Program-made: the position numbers and the translations under genes | Part shown: one piece after another, positions 42,704 to 51,955 of the stretch | Numbering within the stretch: position 1 is the stretch's first letter | Layout: each line of letters begins with the position of its first letter | The notes under the pieces: model-generated | The model's input: the letters and a program-made list of their open reading frames with translations, nothing else | Database searches by the model: none | What the model was told of the DNA's origin: nothing | Assembly: GCA_040904765.1 (NCBI GenBank) | Contig: JBBDST010000026.1 | Location: 65,360-129,359, forward strand | From: JBBDST01 sp040904765 | GTDB lineage: Bacteria > Actinomycetota > Nitriliruptoria > Nitriliruptorales > Nitriliruptoraceae | Length of the DNA: 64,000 nt | Direction of reading: 5' to 3'

Positions 42704-43873
42704 GTGAACGTCGTACTTCTTGATGGTGTCATCATGTACTACCCGTGGGGGCGCCATGATTTCATTGCCAATCTGCAACGCCGGCTCACACCGAGCGAGA
42801 AACCTGAAGCTGAACTGTGGTTTGGTGCCCACCACAAAGGGCCAAGCTCTGCCCGCGGAGTGGACGGTTGTGAGACGTTGCTTGATGTGATCGCCACCGA
42901 TCCTAAACGGTGGCTTGGCCCTGACGTCGTGGCGCAGTACGGGCCTCAACTGCCGTTTTTGTTGAAAGTGTTGGCGGTGAACGAACCGTTGTCGCTGCAG
43001 CTTCATCCCGATGAAGCGCTCGTTGCTGCGTTGGCGTCCGATAGCGATCCTGACCGGATACTGGCCGACCATCGCCCGAAACCAGAGATGGTGGTGGCTC
43101 TTGGTGAACTGCGGGCGATGTGCGGGTTTTTGCATTCCTTGGGGGCAAGTCGCGTAATTGACGAGATCGTGGCAGTGTCGGGTGATGACGCGTGGCTGTG
43201 GGTACGACAACAAGTCGAAAGCGACGGAGTGGCATCGGCTGTGGCAGCCCTGGTCATGGCCGACGATGCCCGGGTGGCCGCCTTATTAGGTGCGCTTCGT
43301 GTCGCCTGCGATCGGACGGCTTTTGCGCCTCATGCGGCGGTAATTTGTGAACTGCTCACCCGCTACCCAAACGACCGTTCGGTTGCGATCGTCGTTTTGA
43401 TGCAACTCGTTGTGCTCACCGACGGTGAAGCGTTGTTTATTCCGCCTGGCGTGTTGCACTGTTATCTCACTGGTGCAGGCGTTGAGGTGATGGCCTCATC
43501 TGACAACGTTCTGCGGGTCGGACTTACACAAAAACCGTGCCATCCGGCAGTAGTAAACCGCCAGCTTGCTGCCGCACGACAGGTCGCCACTTTGGTGGAT
43601 GGAGCACCTGATGGCAACATGCGCGCCTACCGGGTCGATACGGCATGGTTTGCGTTGAACCGGTGCACCGTCACACACGATGGCGTGATGTTACCGACAC
43701 CCAAACGTGGCCCGCAGATTGTGCTTGTGGCCGGCGGAGATGTGACGGTGACCCAAACGAACGGTGACGAGCACACGCTGGGCTCAGGTGCGGGACTGTT
43801 TGTGGCTGCCGGAACCCGTGATGTGACGTTGCATGGTGAGGCGGACGTGTTTGTGGCAACCCTTGGTGCTTAA
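42704..43873 (+). CDS. manA: mannose-6-phosphate isomerase, class I
   Basis: Zinc enzyme interconverting mannose 6-phosphate and fructose 6-phosphate, 389 residues from the GTG at 42704. An in-frame GTG at 42686 and a start at 42599 are alternatives; the chosen start follows a GAAAGG and begins close to the first conserved motif. The zinc site is built from QLHPDEAL (Q and H), KPEMVVAL (E), and PPGVLHCYL (H). MYYPWGRHDFIANL is the typical N-terminal motif and the C-terminal cupin is present. It supplies precursors for mannosylated glycans. Confidence 0.94.
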   Translation: MNVVLLDGVIMYYPWGRHDFIANLQRRLTPSEKPEAELWFGAHHKGPSSARGVDGCETLLDVIATDPKRWLGPDVVAQYGPQLPFLLKVLAVNEPLSLQLHPDEALVAALASDSDPDRILADHRPKPEMVVALGELRAMCGFLHSLGASRVIDEIVAVSGDDAWLWVRQQVESDGVASAVAALVMADDARVAALLGALRVACDRTAFAPHAAVICELLTRYPNDRSVAIVVLMQLVVLTDGEALFIPPGVLHCYLTGAGVEVMASSDNVLRVGLTQKPCHPAVVNRQLAAARQVATLVDGAPDGNMRAYRVDTAWFALNRCTVTHDGVMLPTPKRGPQIVLVAGGDVTVTQTNGDEHTLGSGAGLFVAAGTRDVTLHGEADVFVATLGA

Positions 43874-43887
43874 TCGTTCATACGGAT

Positions 43888-45636
43888 TTACGGGGTTTGG
43901 TGAAGCCACCGACGATAAGCGTGTATGGCGCGTTCGGTTGCGTCAGTGGATACGGTAACGGTGAATGTTGCCGGGCTTGGTGCGACCGTTAACGCCGCCC
44001 GTTCGATTGCGTTAGTGCGAAGCACCCTTGCGGTGAGGGTGTCGCCGGGCTGGTAGCGGGCCAACACATCTGCAAAGGTCGCAAAGGACACCACCGTGTC
44101 ATCTAACGCCACAATCGTGTCGTTGCCGGTAAGTCCAGCCAACCATGCCGGGCCGTCGCGTAACGCTGCCGCCAGGCGCACCCCGACGGCTATCGGCCGG
44201 GGCTCAAGTTGCACGCCCAGCCATGGTTCACCGGTGACATGGGTGTTAAGCGTCAAGCCAAGCGCACTTAATGCGTCTGCAAATTCGCTGGCATCAGCCA
44301 AACCCGGTTCGGTTACCCGGCTGGCAAAACGGTGAGCGACCGTGTCGGTGGCGATCTCGTGTACGGCAGCGAATATGTCGTCGTCGGTGTAGCCGGCGTG
44401 TTCGTGTCGGCTCCACAACAGACGCATCAACGTGTCGAGTCCGTCGCCATCAGGGTTGTCGTCGCGCAGCAAAGCATCGAGTTCTAACGCGACGAGACTG
44501 CCGTGGGCGTAATACTCGGTCATAGCATTGGCGGCGTTCTCGTCGCGCCGATACTGCCGTTCAGGGGCACGCCATGAGGCGTCGCAAAGTGACTGGCGGG
44601 TGGCACCTGGGGTGCGGGCAAGTTCGGTGTAGATGCGTCCAAAGCGTGCCAGCAGACGCTCAGGTTCCCACAGTCCGGTGCGCACACTCAACAGGCCGTC
44701 ATAGTAGGCGGTGAAACCTTCTGCGAACCACAGTGACGTAGTGCGCACGACCGTGTCGTAGCGCAGCTGGGTCAGGTCTTTGGGGATGAGCCGTTTCACG
44801 TTCCATGCATGCAGGTATTCGTGGGCTATGAGCGACTGGAAACGGGCTATGCCGTCAGGTGCTTCGAACGTGTTTTCGGGCACGTGCAACACGACACCGT
44901 CGCGATGTTCAAGTCCACCTGAGCCACTTGGGCCGGTGATGGTTAGCAGCGTGTAGGTGTTGGTTTGGAGCGGCGTGTCAAACACGTTGGCGCAGGCACG
45001 TGCCACTTTCGTGAGCGTGTCACATACCACTGTCGCGTTGAAGCGCTCGGTAGGTCCAGCCCACACGAATGTGTGTGGCACCGTGTCCACGTCAAGTTCA
45101 AGCACCGTGTGTTCTCCGACGCTAAACGCGCCATCGATGAGATGGTGATAGTCGGCTGCGACAAACGTGTCGGGTTCGCTTGGGTGGGCTGGCAGCAGTG
45201 AATACACGCTGTGGGTCGGTTCGGTCGGGTGAAGCGTCACCTGATGTTCTCGTTCGCTGGCGTTTGACACGTTCAGCAAGGTTGCGGCCGGGATGATCAG
45301 CGCATGGGTGGCATCGACGGTGTTCGTGCGGACACTTAGTTCGTTGGCAAACAGTTCGAGTGTAATTGATACGGCACCGTCAACGTCATCTGGTAGCTGC
45401 CAAGTGTCGCCACCGGTTGGGCGTAACAACACTTCCGCACCGGTTTCATCGATAGCGGTGATGTGTTGCAGATGACGGATGTAGTCGCGACGCAGGTAAC
45501 TGCCAGGCGTCCAACAGGGCAGCGAAACGGTTGCGTTTTGTGCACAGTCTGAGGGCACAACGACAGTCACCGTGACCAAGTGTTGCCTACGGTGTTTCAA
45601 GTCGATGTGGTAGCGCACCGGTTGTTGCACAGGCAT
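43888..45636 (-). CDS. M61 family metallopeptidase (glycyl aminopeptidase-like) with PDZ domain
   Basis: Zinc metallopeptidase of 582 residues. The M61 active-site motif is LIAHEYLHAWNVKRLIP (H-E-x2-H with the downstream N-V-K-R). The N-terminal all-beta domain is about residues 1-200, the catalytic domain about 230-450, and a C-terminal PDZ domain carries EPWLGVQLEPRPIAVGVRLA and LTGNDTIVALDDTVVS. A second zinc ligand Glu is expected in WFAEGFTAYYDGLLSVR. There is no signal peptide, so it appears cytoplasmic. The gene is alone on the minus strand. Physiological substrates of bacterial M61 enzymes are little known. Confidence 0.93.
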   Translation of the reverse strand: MPVQQPVRYHIDLKHRRQHLVTVTVVVPSDCAQNATVSLPCWTPGSYLRRDYIRHLQHITAIDETGAEVLLRPTGGDTWQLPDDVDGAVSITLELFANELSVRTNTVDATHALIIPAATLLNVSNASEREHQVTLHPTEPTHSVYSLLPAHPSEPDTFVAADYHHLIDGAFSVGEHTVLELDVDTVPHTFVWAGPTERFNATVVCDTLTKVARACANVFDTPLQTNTYTLLTITGPSGSGGLEHRDGVVLHVPENTFEAPDGIARFQSLIAHEYLHAWNVKRLIPKDLTQLRYDTVVRTTSLWFAEGFTAYYDGLLSVRTGLWEPERLLARFGRIYTELARTPGATRQSLCDASWRAPERQYRRDENAANAMTEYYAHGSLVALELDALLRDDNPDGDGLDTLMRLLWSRHEHAGYTDDDIFAAVHEIATDTVAHRFASRVTEPGLADASEFADALSALGLTLNTHVTGEPWLGVQLEPRPIAVGVRLAAALRDGPAWLAGLTGNDTIVALDDTVVSFATFADVLARYQPGDTLTARVLRTNAIERAALTVAPSPATFTVTVSTDATERAIHAYRRWLHQTP

Positions 45637-45736
45637 CTCCGCTGCTTACGCTGTCGTGGCGACAGTTAGGCTAGGCGAGGGTTAGGCTCGCTGTTGATCC
45701 GGATTATGTACGTCCGGGCCGACCAAGGATCGTTTG

Positions 45737-46168
45737 ATGGAACTTCCACTTGCTGACCGTCACGAGACCGTACTTGCCGCGCCTGATGTCACGGTGCAGT
45801 CGCTGCTTGATGCGGCCGAAGCCACCGACGGCGCTGACCGAGCCAAGCTTCTGGCTGATGCGGTGCGTCATGCGCCAAACAGTGTGGCCGTGTGGGTTGC
45901 GCTAGTGGCAACAACTAACGATCCGGTGACGCGCTATGCGTATGCCAGGGTCGGGTATCACCGAGGGCTTGACGCGTTGCGTGCTGCCGGTTGGGGCGGC
46001 ACTGGCCTAGTGCGTTGGTCTCGGCCAGAGAACCGTCCGTTTCTGCGTTGTCTTGTCGCCCTACGTGACGCGGCTGCTGAGCTGAATGAAACGGTCGAAG
46101 TTGAACGGATCACTGCGTTTTTGGCCGATCTCGATCCCAATTGGGATGAGGGTTTGCTTGAGGCGTAA
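45737..46168 (+). CDS. DUF3151 family protein
   Basis: Protein of 143 residues of an actinobacterial family without known function. The conserved core TRYAYARVGYHRGLDALRAAGWGGTGLVRW (seen as YAYARVGYHRGLDALR and GWGGTGLVRW) and NRPFLRCLVALRDAA are as in DUF3151. The ATG at 45737 is preferred to the TTG at 45734. In actinobacteria it is often near dnaG or fba; here it lies 58 bp upstream of dnaG in the same direction. Confidence 0.85.
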   Translation: MELPLADRHETVLAAPDVTVQSLLDAAEATDGADRAKLLADAVRHAPNSVAVWVALVATTNDPVTRYAYARVGYHRGLDALRAAGWGGTGLVRWSRPENRPFLRCLVALRDAAAELNETVEVERITAFLADLDPNWDEGLLEA

Positions 46169-46226
46169 GGCTTTGCGCGGGTGAACGGCACAAGCTATGA
46201 CGCTGGGGTGTGAAGGAAGGGTGTAG

Positions 46227-48086
46227 GTGGCCGGCAAGATTGTGAAAGATGACATTGACGCGTTGCGTGACAGCGCAGACATTGTCGCGATCGTCGGTGA
46301 ACACACCACGTTGAAACGCGCCGGTAAGCGTTATTCGGGACTGTGTCCGTTCCATACAGAACGGACCCCGTCGTTTTCGGTGACGCCTGAAGGCAACTTT
46401 TATACCTGTTTTGGGTGCGGCGTTTCGGGAGATATTTACGATTTTGTGATGCGTACCGAAGGGCTTGCGTTTCCTGACGCGGTAGAGCATCTGGCCCGTC
46501 GTTTCGGTTTTACGTTGCGTTATGAACAGATGACAGCCGGTGAACAGCGTCGGCTTGGCGAGCGTTCCCGCCTAGTTGAAGTGACAACCGCATCAGCCGA
46601 ATTTTTTCGCGCCATCTTGTACACCGATGACGGCGCACCGGCACGGGACTATCTCAAATCGCGTGGCTTTGGTCGAGATGAAGCTGAAGCGTTTACGCTG
46701 GGTTATGCACCCAACGACTGGGAAGCATTAAGTCGGCATCTCAGCGCCAACGATTTTCGTGCCGAAGAGATTATTGCTGCCGGTATGGCGGTGAGAACGG
46801 ATCGTGGCGGGCTGCGTGATCGGTTTCGGGGGCGACTGATTTTCCCGATTCATGATGCAGGTGGAGACGTGATCGGGTTTGGTGGGCGTGTGCTGCCCGG
46901 TCTTGATTACGGCGATTTTGAACCGCCCAAATATTTGAACTCGTCGGAAACGCCGCTGTATCGAAAAAGTCGGGTGCTGTATGGCCTGTATCAGGCACGT
47001 GGAGAGATTGCCCGGACCCAATCGGTGTTGGTCTGTGAGGGTTACACCGACGTGATGGCGTTACATCAGGCGGGTTTTACGCATGCGGTCGCGACCTGCG
47101 GGACAGCGGTCGGTGCGGACCATCTGCGGCTGGTGGCGCGCTACGCCAAAAACGTGGTGTTGGCGTTTGACGGTGATGCGGCCGGGGTGAAAGCTGCTGA
47201 ACGTGCCTGGGAAGCGCTACGTAGCGTGCAAAGTGAAGGCAGTGGGGTTGATGTTGACCTGCGCGTGTTGGCGTTAGACACGACGATGGATCCGGCCGAT
47301 CTGGTGCGTGAGCAGGGTGCCGAAGGGGTGAGCAAAGCCTTTGGTGAAGCGGCGCCGATTGTGCCGTTTGTGATTCGGCATCGGCTGGCTGAAGCGGACC
47401 GCTCGACCGAACAGGGTCGAACTAAAGCGTTACATGATGCCATCGATGTGTTGGCACGTGAACCGGATCAGGACATGCGTCGCGCGTGGGCGCGCACCGA
47501 GATCGCGGAGGCATTAGGGGTTGCGTACGACTTTGTGACCCAGTCGGCCAAACGGCGCAACGTAACGCTGGATGCGCATGAAGGCGTTGCCGTGCAGCGC
47601 AACCAAACCCGTGACGTACGTCCTGATGCGGCAGCCGGTGTGCGCCAACTTGAACGGGCCGTGTTACGTGCTGCCGTGCAGTATGCGCAGCTTCTGCCTG
47701 AAGCCTGGTTTAGTTTGGATGAAGCAGCGTTTGGTCATCCGCATGCGCGTGCTGTTTGGCGGGCGATTGCGGCCGCCGGCGGGGCAGGAACAGCTCTGGG
47801 GTCCGTGCTAGAGCACGCTGACGATGACGAAATTCGTGGGATTGTGCGCGCTCTTGCCCTAGAAGATGACCCGGAAGTGGTGCTTGCTGACGATGAAGCG
47901 TCTCGTGTGGTTGCTACCCGGGTACAGCGGCTGGCGGCACGCCGGTTAACCATGCGGATAGATGAACTTTCGGCTCGGTTGAGTCAGTTGAACTACACCA
48001 CCGATCCTGACGCGGTGCGCACGGTGCAGCGCGAACTGGCCGAAATTGAACGGCAGCGGCGTGAGTTGACCCAGATCGACAAGTAA
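46227..48086 (+). CDS. dnaG: DNA primase
   Basis: RNA primer synthase of the replisome, 619 residues. The CHC2-type zinc finger appears as CPFHTERTPSFSVTPEGNFY followed by CFGCGVSGD. The TOPRIM domain carries VLVCEGYTDVMALHQAGF (catalytic E), LAFDGDAAGVKAAER (DxD-like) and the basic motif FGGRVLP upstream. The C-terminal helical, helicase-interacting region ends at the stop. GTG start after GAAGGAAGG. The usual downstream rpoD is absent; an HTH protein gene follows instead. Confidence 0.97.
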   Translation: MAGKIVKDDIDALRDSADIVAIVGEHTTLKRAGKRYSGLCPFHTERTPSFSVTPEGNFYTCFGCGVSGDIYDFVMRTEGLAFPDAVEHLARRFGFTLRYEQMTAGEQRRLGERSRLVEVTTASAEFFRAILYTDDGAPARDYLKSRGFGRDEAEAFTLGYAPNDWEALSRHLSANDFRAEEIIAAGMAVRTDRGGLRDRFRGRLIFPIHDAGGDVIGFGGRVLPGLDYGDFEPPKYLNSSETPLYRKSRVLYGLYQARGEIARTQSVLVCEGYTDVMALHQAGFTHAVATCGTAVGADHLRLVARYAKNVVLAFDGDAAGVKAAERAWEALRSVQSEGSGVDVDLRVLALDTTMDPADLVREQGAEGVSKAFGEAAPIVPFVIRHRLAEADRSTEQGRTKALHDAIDVLAREPDQDMRRAWARTEIAEALGVAYDFVTQSAKRRNVTLDAHEGVAVQRNQTRDVRPDAAAGVRQLERAVLRAAVQYAQLLPEAWFSLDEAAFGHPHARAVWRAIAAAGGAGTALGSVLEHADDDEIRGIVRALALEDDPEVVLADDEASRVVATRVQRLAARRLTMRIDELSARLSQLNYTTDPDAVRTVQRELAEIERQRRELTQIDK

Positions 48087-48097
48087 CCTTGGGATGC

Positions 48098-48943
48098 ATG
48101 TCACACCCTGTCGTTATGTTTGATCACATGAACAAGACATCGCACACGCATCCCACCGCGACAGATCGCCAGGTCGTTGCCGCGCCGACACGTCATGCGT
48201 CTGGTGGCGTACAGCAGCCGTTGCCGTATGACGACGAACGTGACCTACCAATCGCCTACATGTTGACGCCTGCGGCACAACAACTCGTTGAGCCAGGTTC
48301 GCGCCCGCACTTACGGGCCGTTCCACCACTGGCAGATGACGACGATGACCGCGACCCACGTCGGGCCCAGGCAAAAGCTATGTATCGCGGTGGGATCACA
48401 CCAGATGCGATCGCATCCCAACTTGAAATCGACCCACTGCTGGTCCGTGGCTGGCTTGAACTACAACCCGTCGTGCGCCGCAGCGTCGCGCCTCCAACCC
48501 CAACTACAGCACCTCAAACGGTCACCGAAACGGACGCGTTTTGGGCAAGTGAACAGTTACAGAACGACCCACGTTTCGCGTTTGCTGTCGGGATTTTGGC
48601 TGCTACCGCCGAAATTGAGCCGGCCAGTGTCACATTCACATTCACCGACCCGGCACTAGCCCAAAGCGTACTGCAACTGCTTCGCACCCATACGCCGTTT
48701 GCGTCAGCGCAACTACATGTGGTGATGCGCCTCGCTAGTCGCAGCCACGGTGATGTCGTGCGAAGCCGGTGGGCTAAAACCCTCGATCTTGACCCGACAC
48801 AGATACGGACTGTACGCAGCCGCAACGACCGCGCCGATGAGGCACTTGTGCGGGTCGTTGACCCGACCGTGGCTGCGCTATGCGCATTGTGGTGCGACAC
48901 GGCACTGCGCGACCCTAAGCCAAACATCGACGTCGCGTTTTAA
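48098..48943 (+). CDS. HTH protein with an unassigned C-terminal domain, possibly LAGLIDADG-like
   Basis: Protein of about 281 residues; in-frame starts at 48089 (TTG), 48098 (ATG) and 48128 (ATG) are all possible and no clear ribosome-binding site is seen. A TATGTT at 48114-48119 would place a -10 element just before the ATG at 48128, suitable for leaderless expression. The N-terminal 90 residues are polar. Residues about 90-125 form an HTH (AMYRGGITPDAIASQLEIDPLLVRGWL). The C-terminal 125 residues, with FAFAVGILAATAEIEPASVTF (in segments), then TDPALAQSVLQLLRTH and RSRWAKTLDLDPTQIRTVR, resemble the fold pattern of LAGLIDADG-like proteins such as WhiA. This comparison is inference. It lies directly after dnaG. 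Confidence 0.6.
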   Translation: MSHPVVMFDHMNKTSHTHPTATDRQVVAAPTRHASGGVQQPLPYDDERDLPIAYMLTPAAQQLVEPGSRPHLRAVPPLADDDDDRDPRRAQAKAMYRGGITPDAIASQLEIDPLLVRGWLELQPVVRRSVAPPTPTTAPQTVTETDAFWASEQLQNDPRFAFAVGILAATAEIEPASVTFTFTDPALAQSVLQLLRTHTPFASAQLHVVMRLASRSHGDVVRSRWAKTLDLDPTQIRTVRSRNDRADEALVRVVDPTVAALCALWCDTALRDPKPNIDVAF

Positions 48944-49053
48944 CTTAAGTGGTCACCTTGGACGTTTCCTAGTAGCGTGAACCTCCCACGCGGGGACGTG
49001 CGTTTGGTCGCGTCTTTTCGCATCCGGCCCATTTTGAGACGAAAGAGACTTGC

Positions 49054-50016
49054 GTGTTTGCGATCACTGCTACCGGCGCTCACCCTGATGCCCCACTTGA
49101 CGGTCTTGCGTTAGGGGAACATCCTGACCCGACACCACCGGCCGGATGGGAAGTTGTCACCGTCAAAGCGGCCGGGTTGAATCATCATGACGTGTGGACG
49201 TTGCGTGGCGTTGGCATCTCGGCCGACCGTTTCCCGGTTGTGCTTGGTTGTGATGCTGCCGGTATCGACGCCAACGGCAATCGAGTAGTAGTCCATGCTG
49301 TCATCCCAGACCCCAACAGCTCTGATGAGACGATGGGTGATCGCCGTTCCATTCTTTCTGAGGTGTATGACGGCACGTTCGCAGACAAAGTGATGGTCCC
49401 TGCCCGTAACCTCATTGCGCTTCCCGACGCGATCTCGTTTGAAGATGCTGCCTGCCTGCCAACCGCCTGGCTCACCGCCTACCGGATGCTGTTTGTCCGT
49501 GGCGAACTCAAACCAGGACATCGGGTGCTTATCCAAGGCGCTGGCGGTGGCGTGTCGACCGCAGCGATCATGATGGCACGGGCCGCAGGAATGCACGTCA
49601 CGGTTACTTCGCGCAGCGAAGAGAAACTGGCTCAGGCAGTCGAAATCGGTGCCCATGAGGCCGTTTTGAGCGGTGCCCGTCTCACAAACAAAGTTGATGG
49701 GGTCATTGAAACCGTCGGCGAAGCAACGTGGGGTCATTCGCTCAAAGCACTCGAATCAGGTGGGGTCATCGTTGTGTCGGGAGGCACATCAGGTATGAAT
49801 CCGCCGGCAGATCTTGCCCGCGTGTTTTTCAAACAGCTCAAAGTGGTCGGTTCAACCATGGGCACCCGGGGCGAGTTTGTTCAGATGCTCACCATGCTTG
49901 AAGCGACCGGCATGCGGCCGTTGATCGACGACGTGATGCCAATGACTGACGCGCCGAACGCGTTTGGCCGCATGATTGACGGTGACGTGTTTGGCAAACT
50001 GGTTCTGACGCGATAA
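49054..50016 (+). CDS. zinc-binding dehydrogenase / quinone oxidoreductase (MDR superfamily)
   Basis: Medium-chain dehydrogenase/reductase of 320 residues. The GroES-like N-terminus has GLNHHDVWTLRGV and VLGCDAAG, and the Rossmann part has GHRVLIQGAGGGVSTAAIMMARAAG (seen as VLIQGAGGGVSTAAI), the NADPH site. The cysteine and glutamate ligands of the catalytic and structural zinc sites are not evident, so it fits the zinc-independent quinone/enoyl reductase branch. GTG start with AAAGAG upstream. The substrate is unknown. Confidence 0.9.
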   Translation: MFAITATGAHPDAPLDGLALGEHPDPTPPAGWEVVTVKAAGLNHHDVWTLRGVGISADRFPVVLGCDAAGIDANGNRVVVHAVIPDPNSSDETMGDRRSILSEVYDGTFADKVMVPARNLIALPDAISFEDAACLPTAWLTAYRMLFVRGELKPGHRVLIQGAGGGVSTAAIMMARAAGMHVTVTSRSEEKLAQAVEIGAHEAVLSGARLTNKVDGVIETVGEATWGHSLKALESGGVIVVSGGTSGMNPPADLARVFFKQLKVVGSTMGTRGEFVQMLTMLEATGMRPLIDDVMPMTDAPNAFGRMIDGDVFGKLVLTR

Positions 50017-50027
50017 CAGACGCACAT

Positions 50028-50059
50028 TTTGAGGGGTGCGTAACGTCGCGCCCCTCAAA
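50028..50059 (+). terminator. 13-bp hairpin after the MDR oxidoreductase gene
   Basis: TTTGAGGGGTGCG (50028-50040) pairs with CGCGCCCCTCAAA (50047-50059) through 12 Watson-Crick pairs and one U-G wobble, around the loop TAACGT. It lies 12 bp after the MDR stop. No T-tract follows, so it may terminate weakly, act as an mRNA-end stabiliser, or be part of the antiporter leader. Confidence 0.6.
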
Positions 50060-50111
50060 GCACGTGCGAAGGCTCACGTAGGTTTGCGCGACTTGGCGTG
50101 AAGGAGGCCCC

Positions 50112-51755
50112 GTGGAAATGTTCGCGCAGATCGCAGTTGTGCTGGTGGTGTGTGTCGCTGCGGGGGCCTTGTGTGTGTTGCTGCGTCAACCGCTAGTTGT
50201 CGGGCTCCTTGCCGCCGGCATTGCCGTTGGCCCTCAGGTACTTGGCGTGGTTGATTCGACCGCCGAAATTCGCCTGTTATCTGAGATCGGTATTGCACTA
50301 TTGCTATTTGTGGTCGGACTGAAACTCGACGTGAGAATCGTCAAAAAGTTAGGTCCGGTTGCGCTTGCAACCGGACTTGGTCAGGTGGCGTTCACGTCAC
50401 TGTTTGGGTTTTTTATTGCCCGATTTTTCGGTTTCGATATGGTCTCAGCGGCGTATGTTGCGGTCGCTTTGACGTTTTCATCCACCATCATCATCGTGAA
50501 ACTGCTCGCTGATAAACGGGAACTGGACACGTTGCACGGCAGGATCGCGTTGGGGTTTTTGATCGTGCAAGACATCGTGGTGGTGCTAGCCATGATCGTG
50601 ATCACTGCGGTGGGTGACACGGCCGCAGACGTGAATCTGGCTCAGCAGATTGCGGGCGTGTTTGGTCGAGGCGCTCTGCTGCTGGTGTTCGTGTTGTTGT
50701 TCGGTCGGTATGCGGCCTCGCGGGTGTTACATCTGTTGGCCCGCTCGTCAGAACTTTTAGTGTTAGGCGCGGTGATGTGGGCTGTGCTGCTCGGCGCCGT
50801 GTCGTATTTGCTTGGTTTTTCGAGTGAAGTTGGTGCGTTCTTGGCTGGCATGTCGCTGGCATCCACGATCTACCGCGAACCGCTCAGCAGTCGACTATCC
50901 ACGTTGCGTGATTTCTTGCTGGTGTTTTTCTTCATCGATTTAGGAACGCAGTTTGATCTGGCTGCAGCGGTTGATCAACTGGGGGTGGCAGTCGTGTTCT
51001 CCCTTTTTGTGCTGGTCGGAAATCCGCTGATCGTGCTGGTGATCATGGGAGCAATGGGTTATCGCAAGAAGGTGTCATTCAAAGCGGGTTTAACCGTCGC
51101 GCAGATCAGCGAATTTTCCCTGATTTTGGTGGCACTTGGGGTAACGCAAGGCCACATCGGTGGTGATGTGCTTGGCCTAGTTACCGCTGTTGGATTGGTG
51201 ACCATTACCGGCTCGACCTATCTAATTATGAACTCCGATGCGATCTATGAGCGGATCGCCCCACTGTTGCGGGTGTTTGAACGCAAACACCCCAAAACGT
51301 TAGTGCTGGATGATGAGGATGTGCCGCCAGCTGAATACATCGTGGTTGGTGTTGGGCGGCTTGGTCGAATTGTTTGTGAGGCACTGATCAACGCGAAATA
51401 TCGGGTGCTTGGGGTCGATTTTGATCCGAAGTTGGCGCGTTTCGACACCTTAAATTTGCCGCTTATGTATGGGGATGCGGACGATCCGGACCTGCCTGGT
51501 CAACTGCCGTTAGACGACGCCAAATGGGTGATTGCGACGGTGCGCGACTTTGAAACCAACCTGCATTTGGTGGGGGCACTGAAGCGGTCTGGTTTTACGG
51601 GCCAAATTGCGGTCGCAGCTCAAACTGATCTGCAGGCAGGCCAGTTACGCGCAGCTGGCGCAGACGTCACGATCCGCCCGCTGCATGCAGCACTCGAACC
51701 ACTTATGGCTGCTTTAGAACTCCGTGATACACACGATGACAACACCGCCACATAA
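50112..51755 (+). CDS. CPA2 monovalent cation:proton antiporter with RCK/TrkA-N domain
   Basis: Membrane protein of 547 residues. The N-terminal 385 residues hold about 12 hydrophobic segments with the CPA2 pattern GLLAAGIAVGPQVLGVV, GIALLLFVVGLKLDV and VALTFSSTIIIVKLLADKRELDT (the DELDT-like turn). A cytosolic Rossmann RCK_N domain starts at about residue 395 with YIVVGVGRLGRIVCEALI (GxGxxG) and VLGVDFDP. Such proteins are KefB/KefC- or GerN-like K+/H+ or Na+/H+ exchangers; the ion is not decidable. The GTG start at 50112 follows AAGGAGG. The gene converges with tRNA-Asn. Confidence 0.93.
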   Translation: MEMFAQIAVVLVVCVAAGALCVLLRQPLVVGLLAAGIAVGPQVLGVVDSTAEIRLLSEIGIALLLFVVGLKLDVRIVKKLGPVALATGLGQVAFTSLFGFFIARFFGFDMVSAAYVAVALTFSSTIIIVKLLADKRELDTLHGRIALGFLIVQDIVVVLAMIVITAVGDTAADVNLAQQIAGVFGRGALLLVFVLLFGRYAASRVLHLLARSSELLVLGAVMWAVLLGAVSYLLGFSSEVGAFLAGMSLASTIYREPLSSRLSTLRDFLLVFFFIDLGTQFDLAAAVDQLGVAVVFSLFVLVGNPLIVLVIMGAMGYRKKVSFKAGLTVAQISEFSLILVALGVTQGHIGGDVLGLVTAVGLVTITGSTYLIMNSDAIYERIAPLLRVFERKHPKTLVLDDEDVPPAEYIVVGVGRLGRIVCEALINAKYRVLGVDFDPKLARFDTLNLPLMYGDADDPDLPGQLPLDDAKWVIATVRDFETNLHLVGALKRSGFTGQIAVAAQTDLQAGQLRAAGADVTIRPLHAALEPLMAALELRDTHDDNTAT

Positions 51756-51770
51756 GGCCGATACATGCAA

Positions 51771-51802
51771 TGTCCCCCGCCTACAAAAGTAGACGGGGGA
51801 CA
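51771..51802. terminator. strong bidirectional hairpin between the antiporter gene and tRNA-Asn
   Basis: An outer stem TGTCCCCCG (51771-51779) with CGGGGGACA (51794-51802), one C/A mismatch, and an inner CTAC/GTAG stem around the loop AAAA (51785-51788). It sits exactly between the convergent antiporter and tRNA genes and is symmetrical enough to serve both. There is no long T-tract on either side. Confidence 0.7.
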
Positions 51803-51810
51803 CCACGTTG

Positions 51811-51883
51811 CTCCGGGGGCCGGGCTCGAACCGGCGACATCTCACTTAACAGGCGAGCGCTCTGCCTACTGAGCTACCCCGGA
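51811..51883 (-). tRNA. tRNA-Asn (GTT)
   Basis: A complete 73-nt cloverleaf on the minus strand. Acceptor stem TCCGGGG (51883-51877) pairs with CCCCGGA. The D arm is GCTC-AGTAGGCA-GAGC. The anticodon arm is CTCGC-CTGTTAA-GTGAG with anticodon GTT, so asparagine. The T arm is GCCGG-TTCGAGC-CCGGC. The discriminator base is G at 51811. The 3' CCA is not encoded (the genome reads GCAACG), so it must be added by the CCA enzyme. No intron or odd loop. Confidence 0.97.
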
Positions 51884-51955
51884 CCGTGCACCAATACAAA
51901 ATGTGCAGGTGACGGTTAAAGCGTAGCGGTGCGGTGGGGCGTGTGGCGAACCGGC

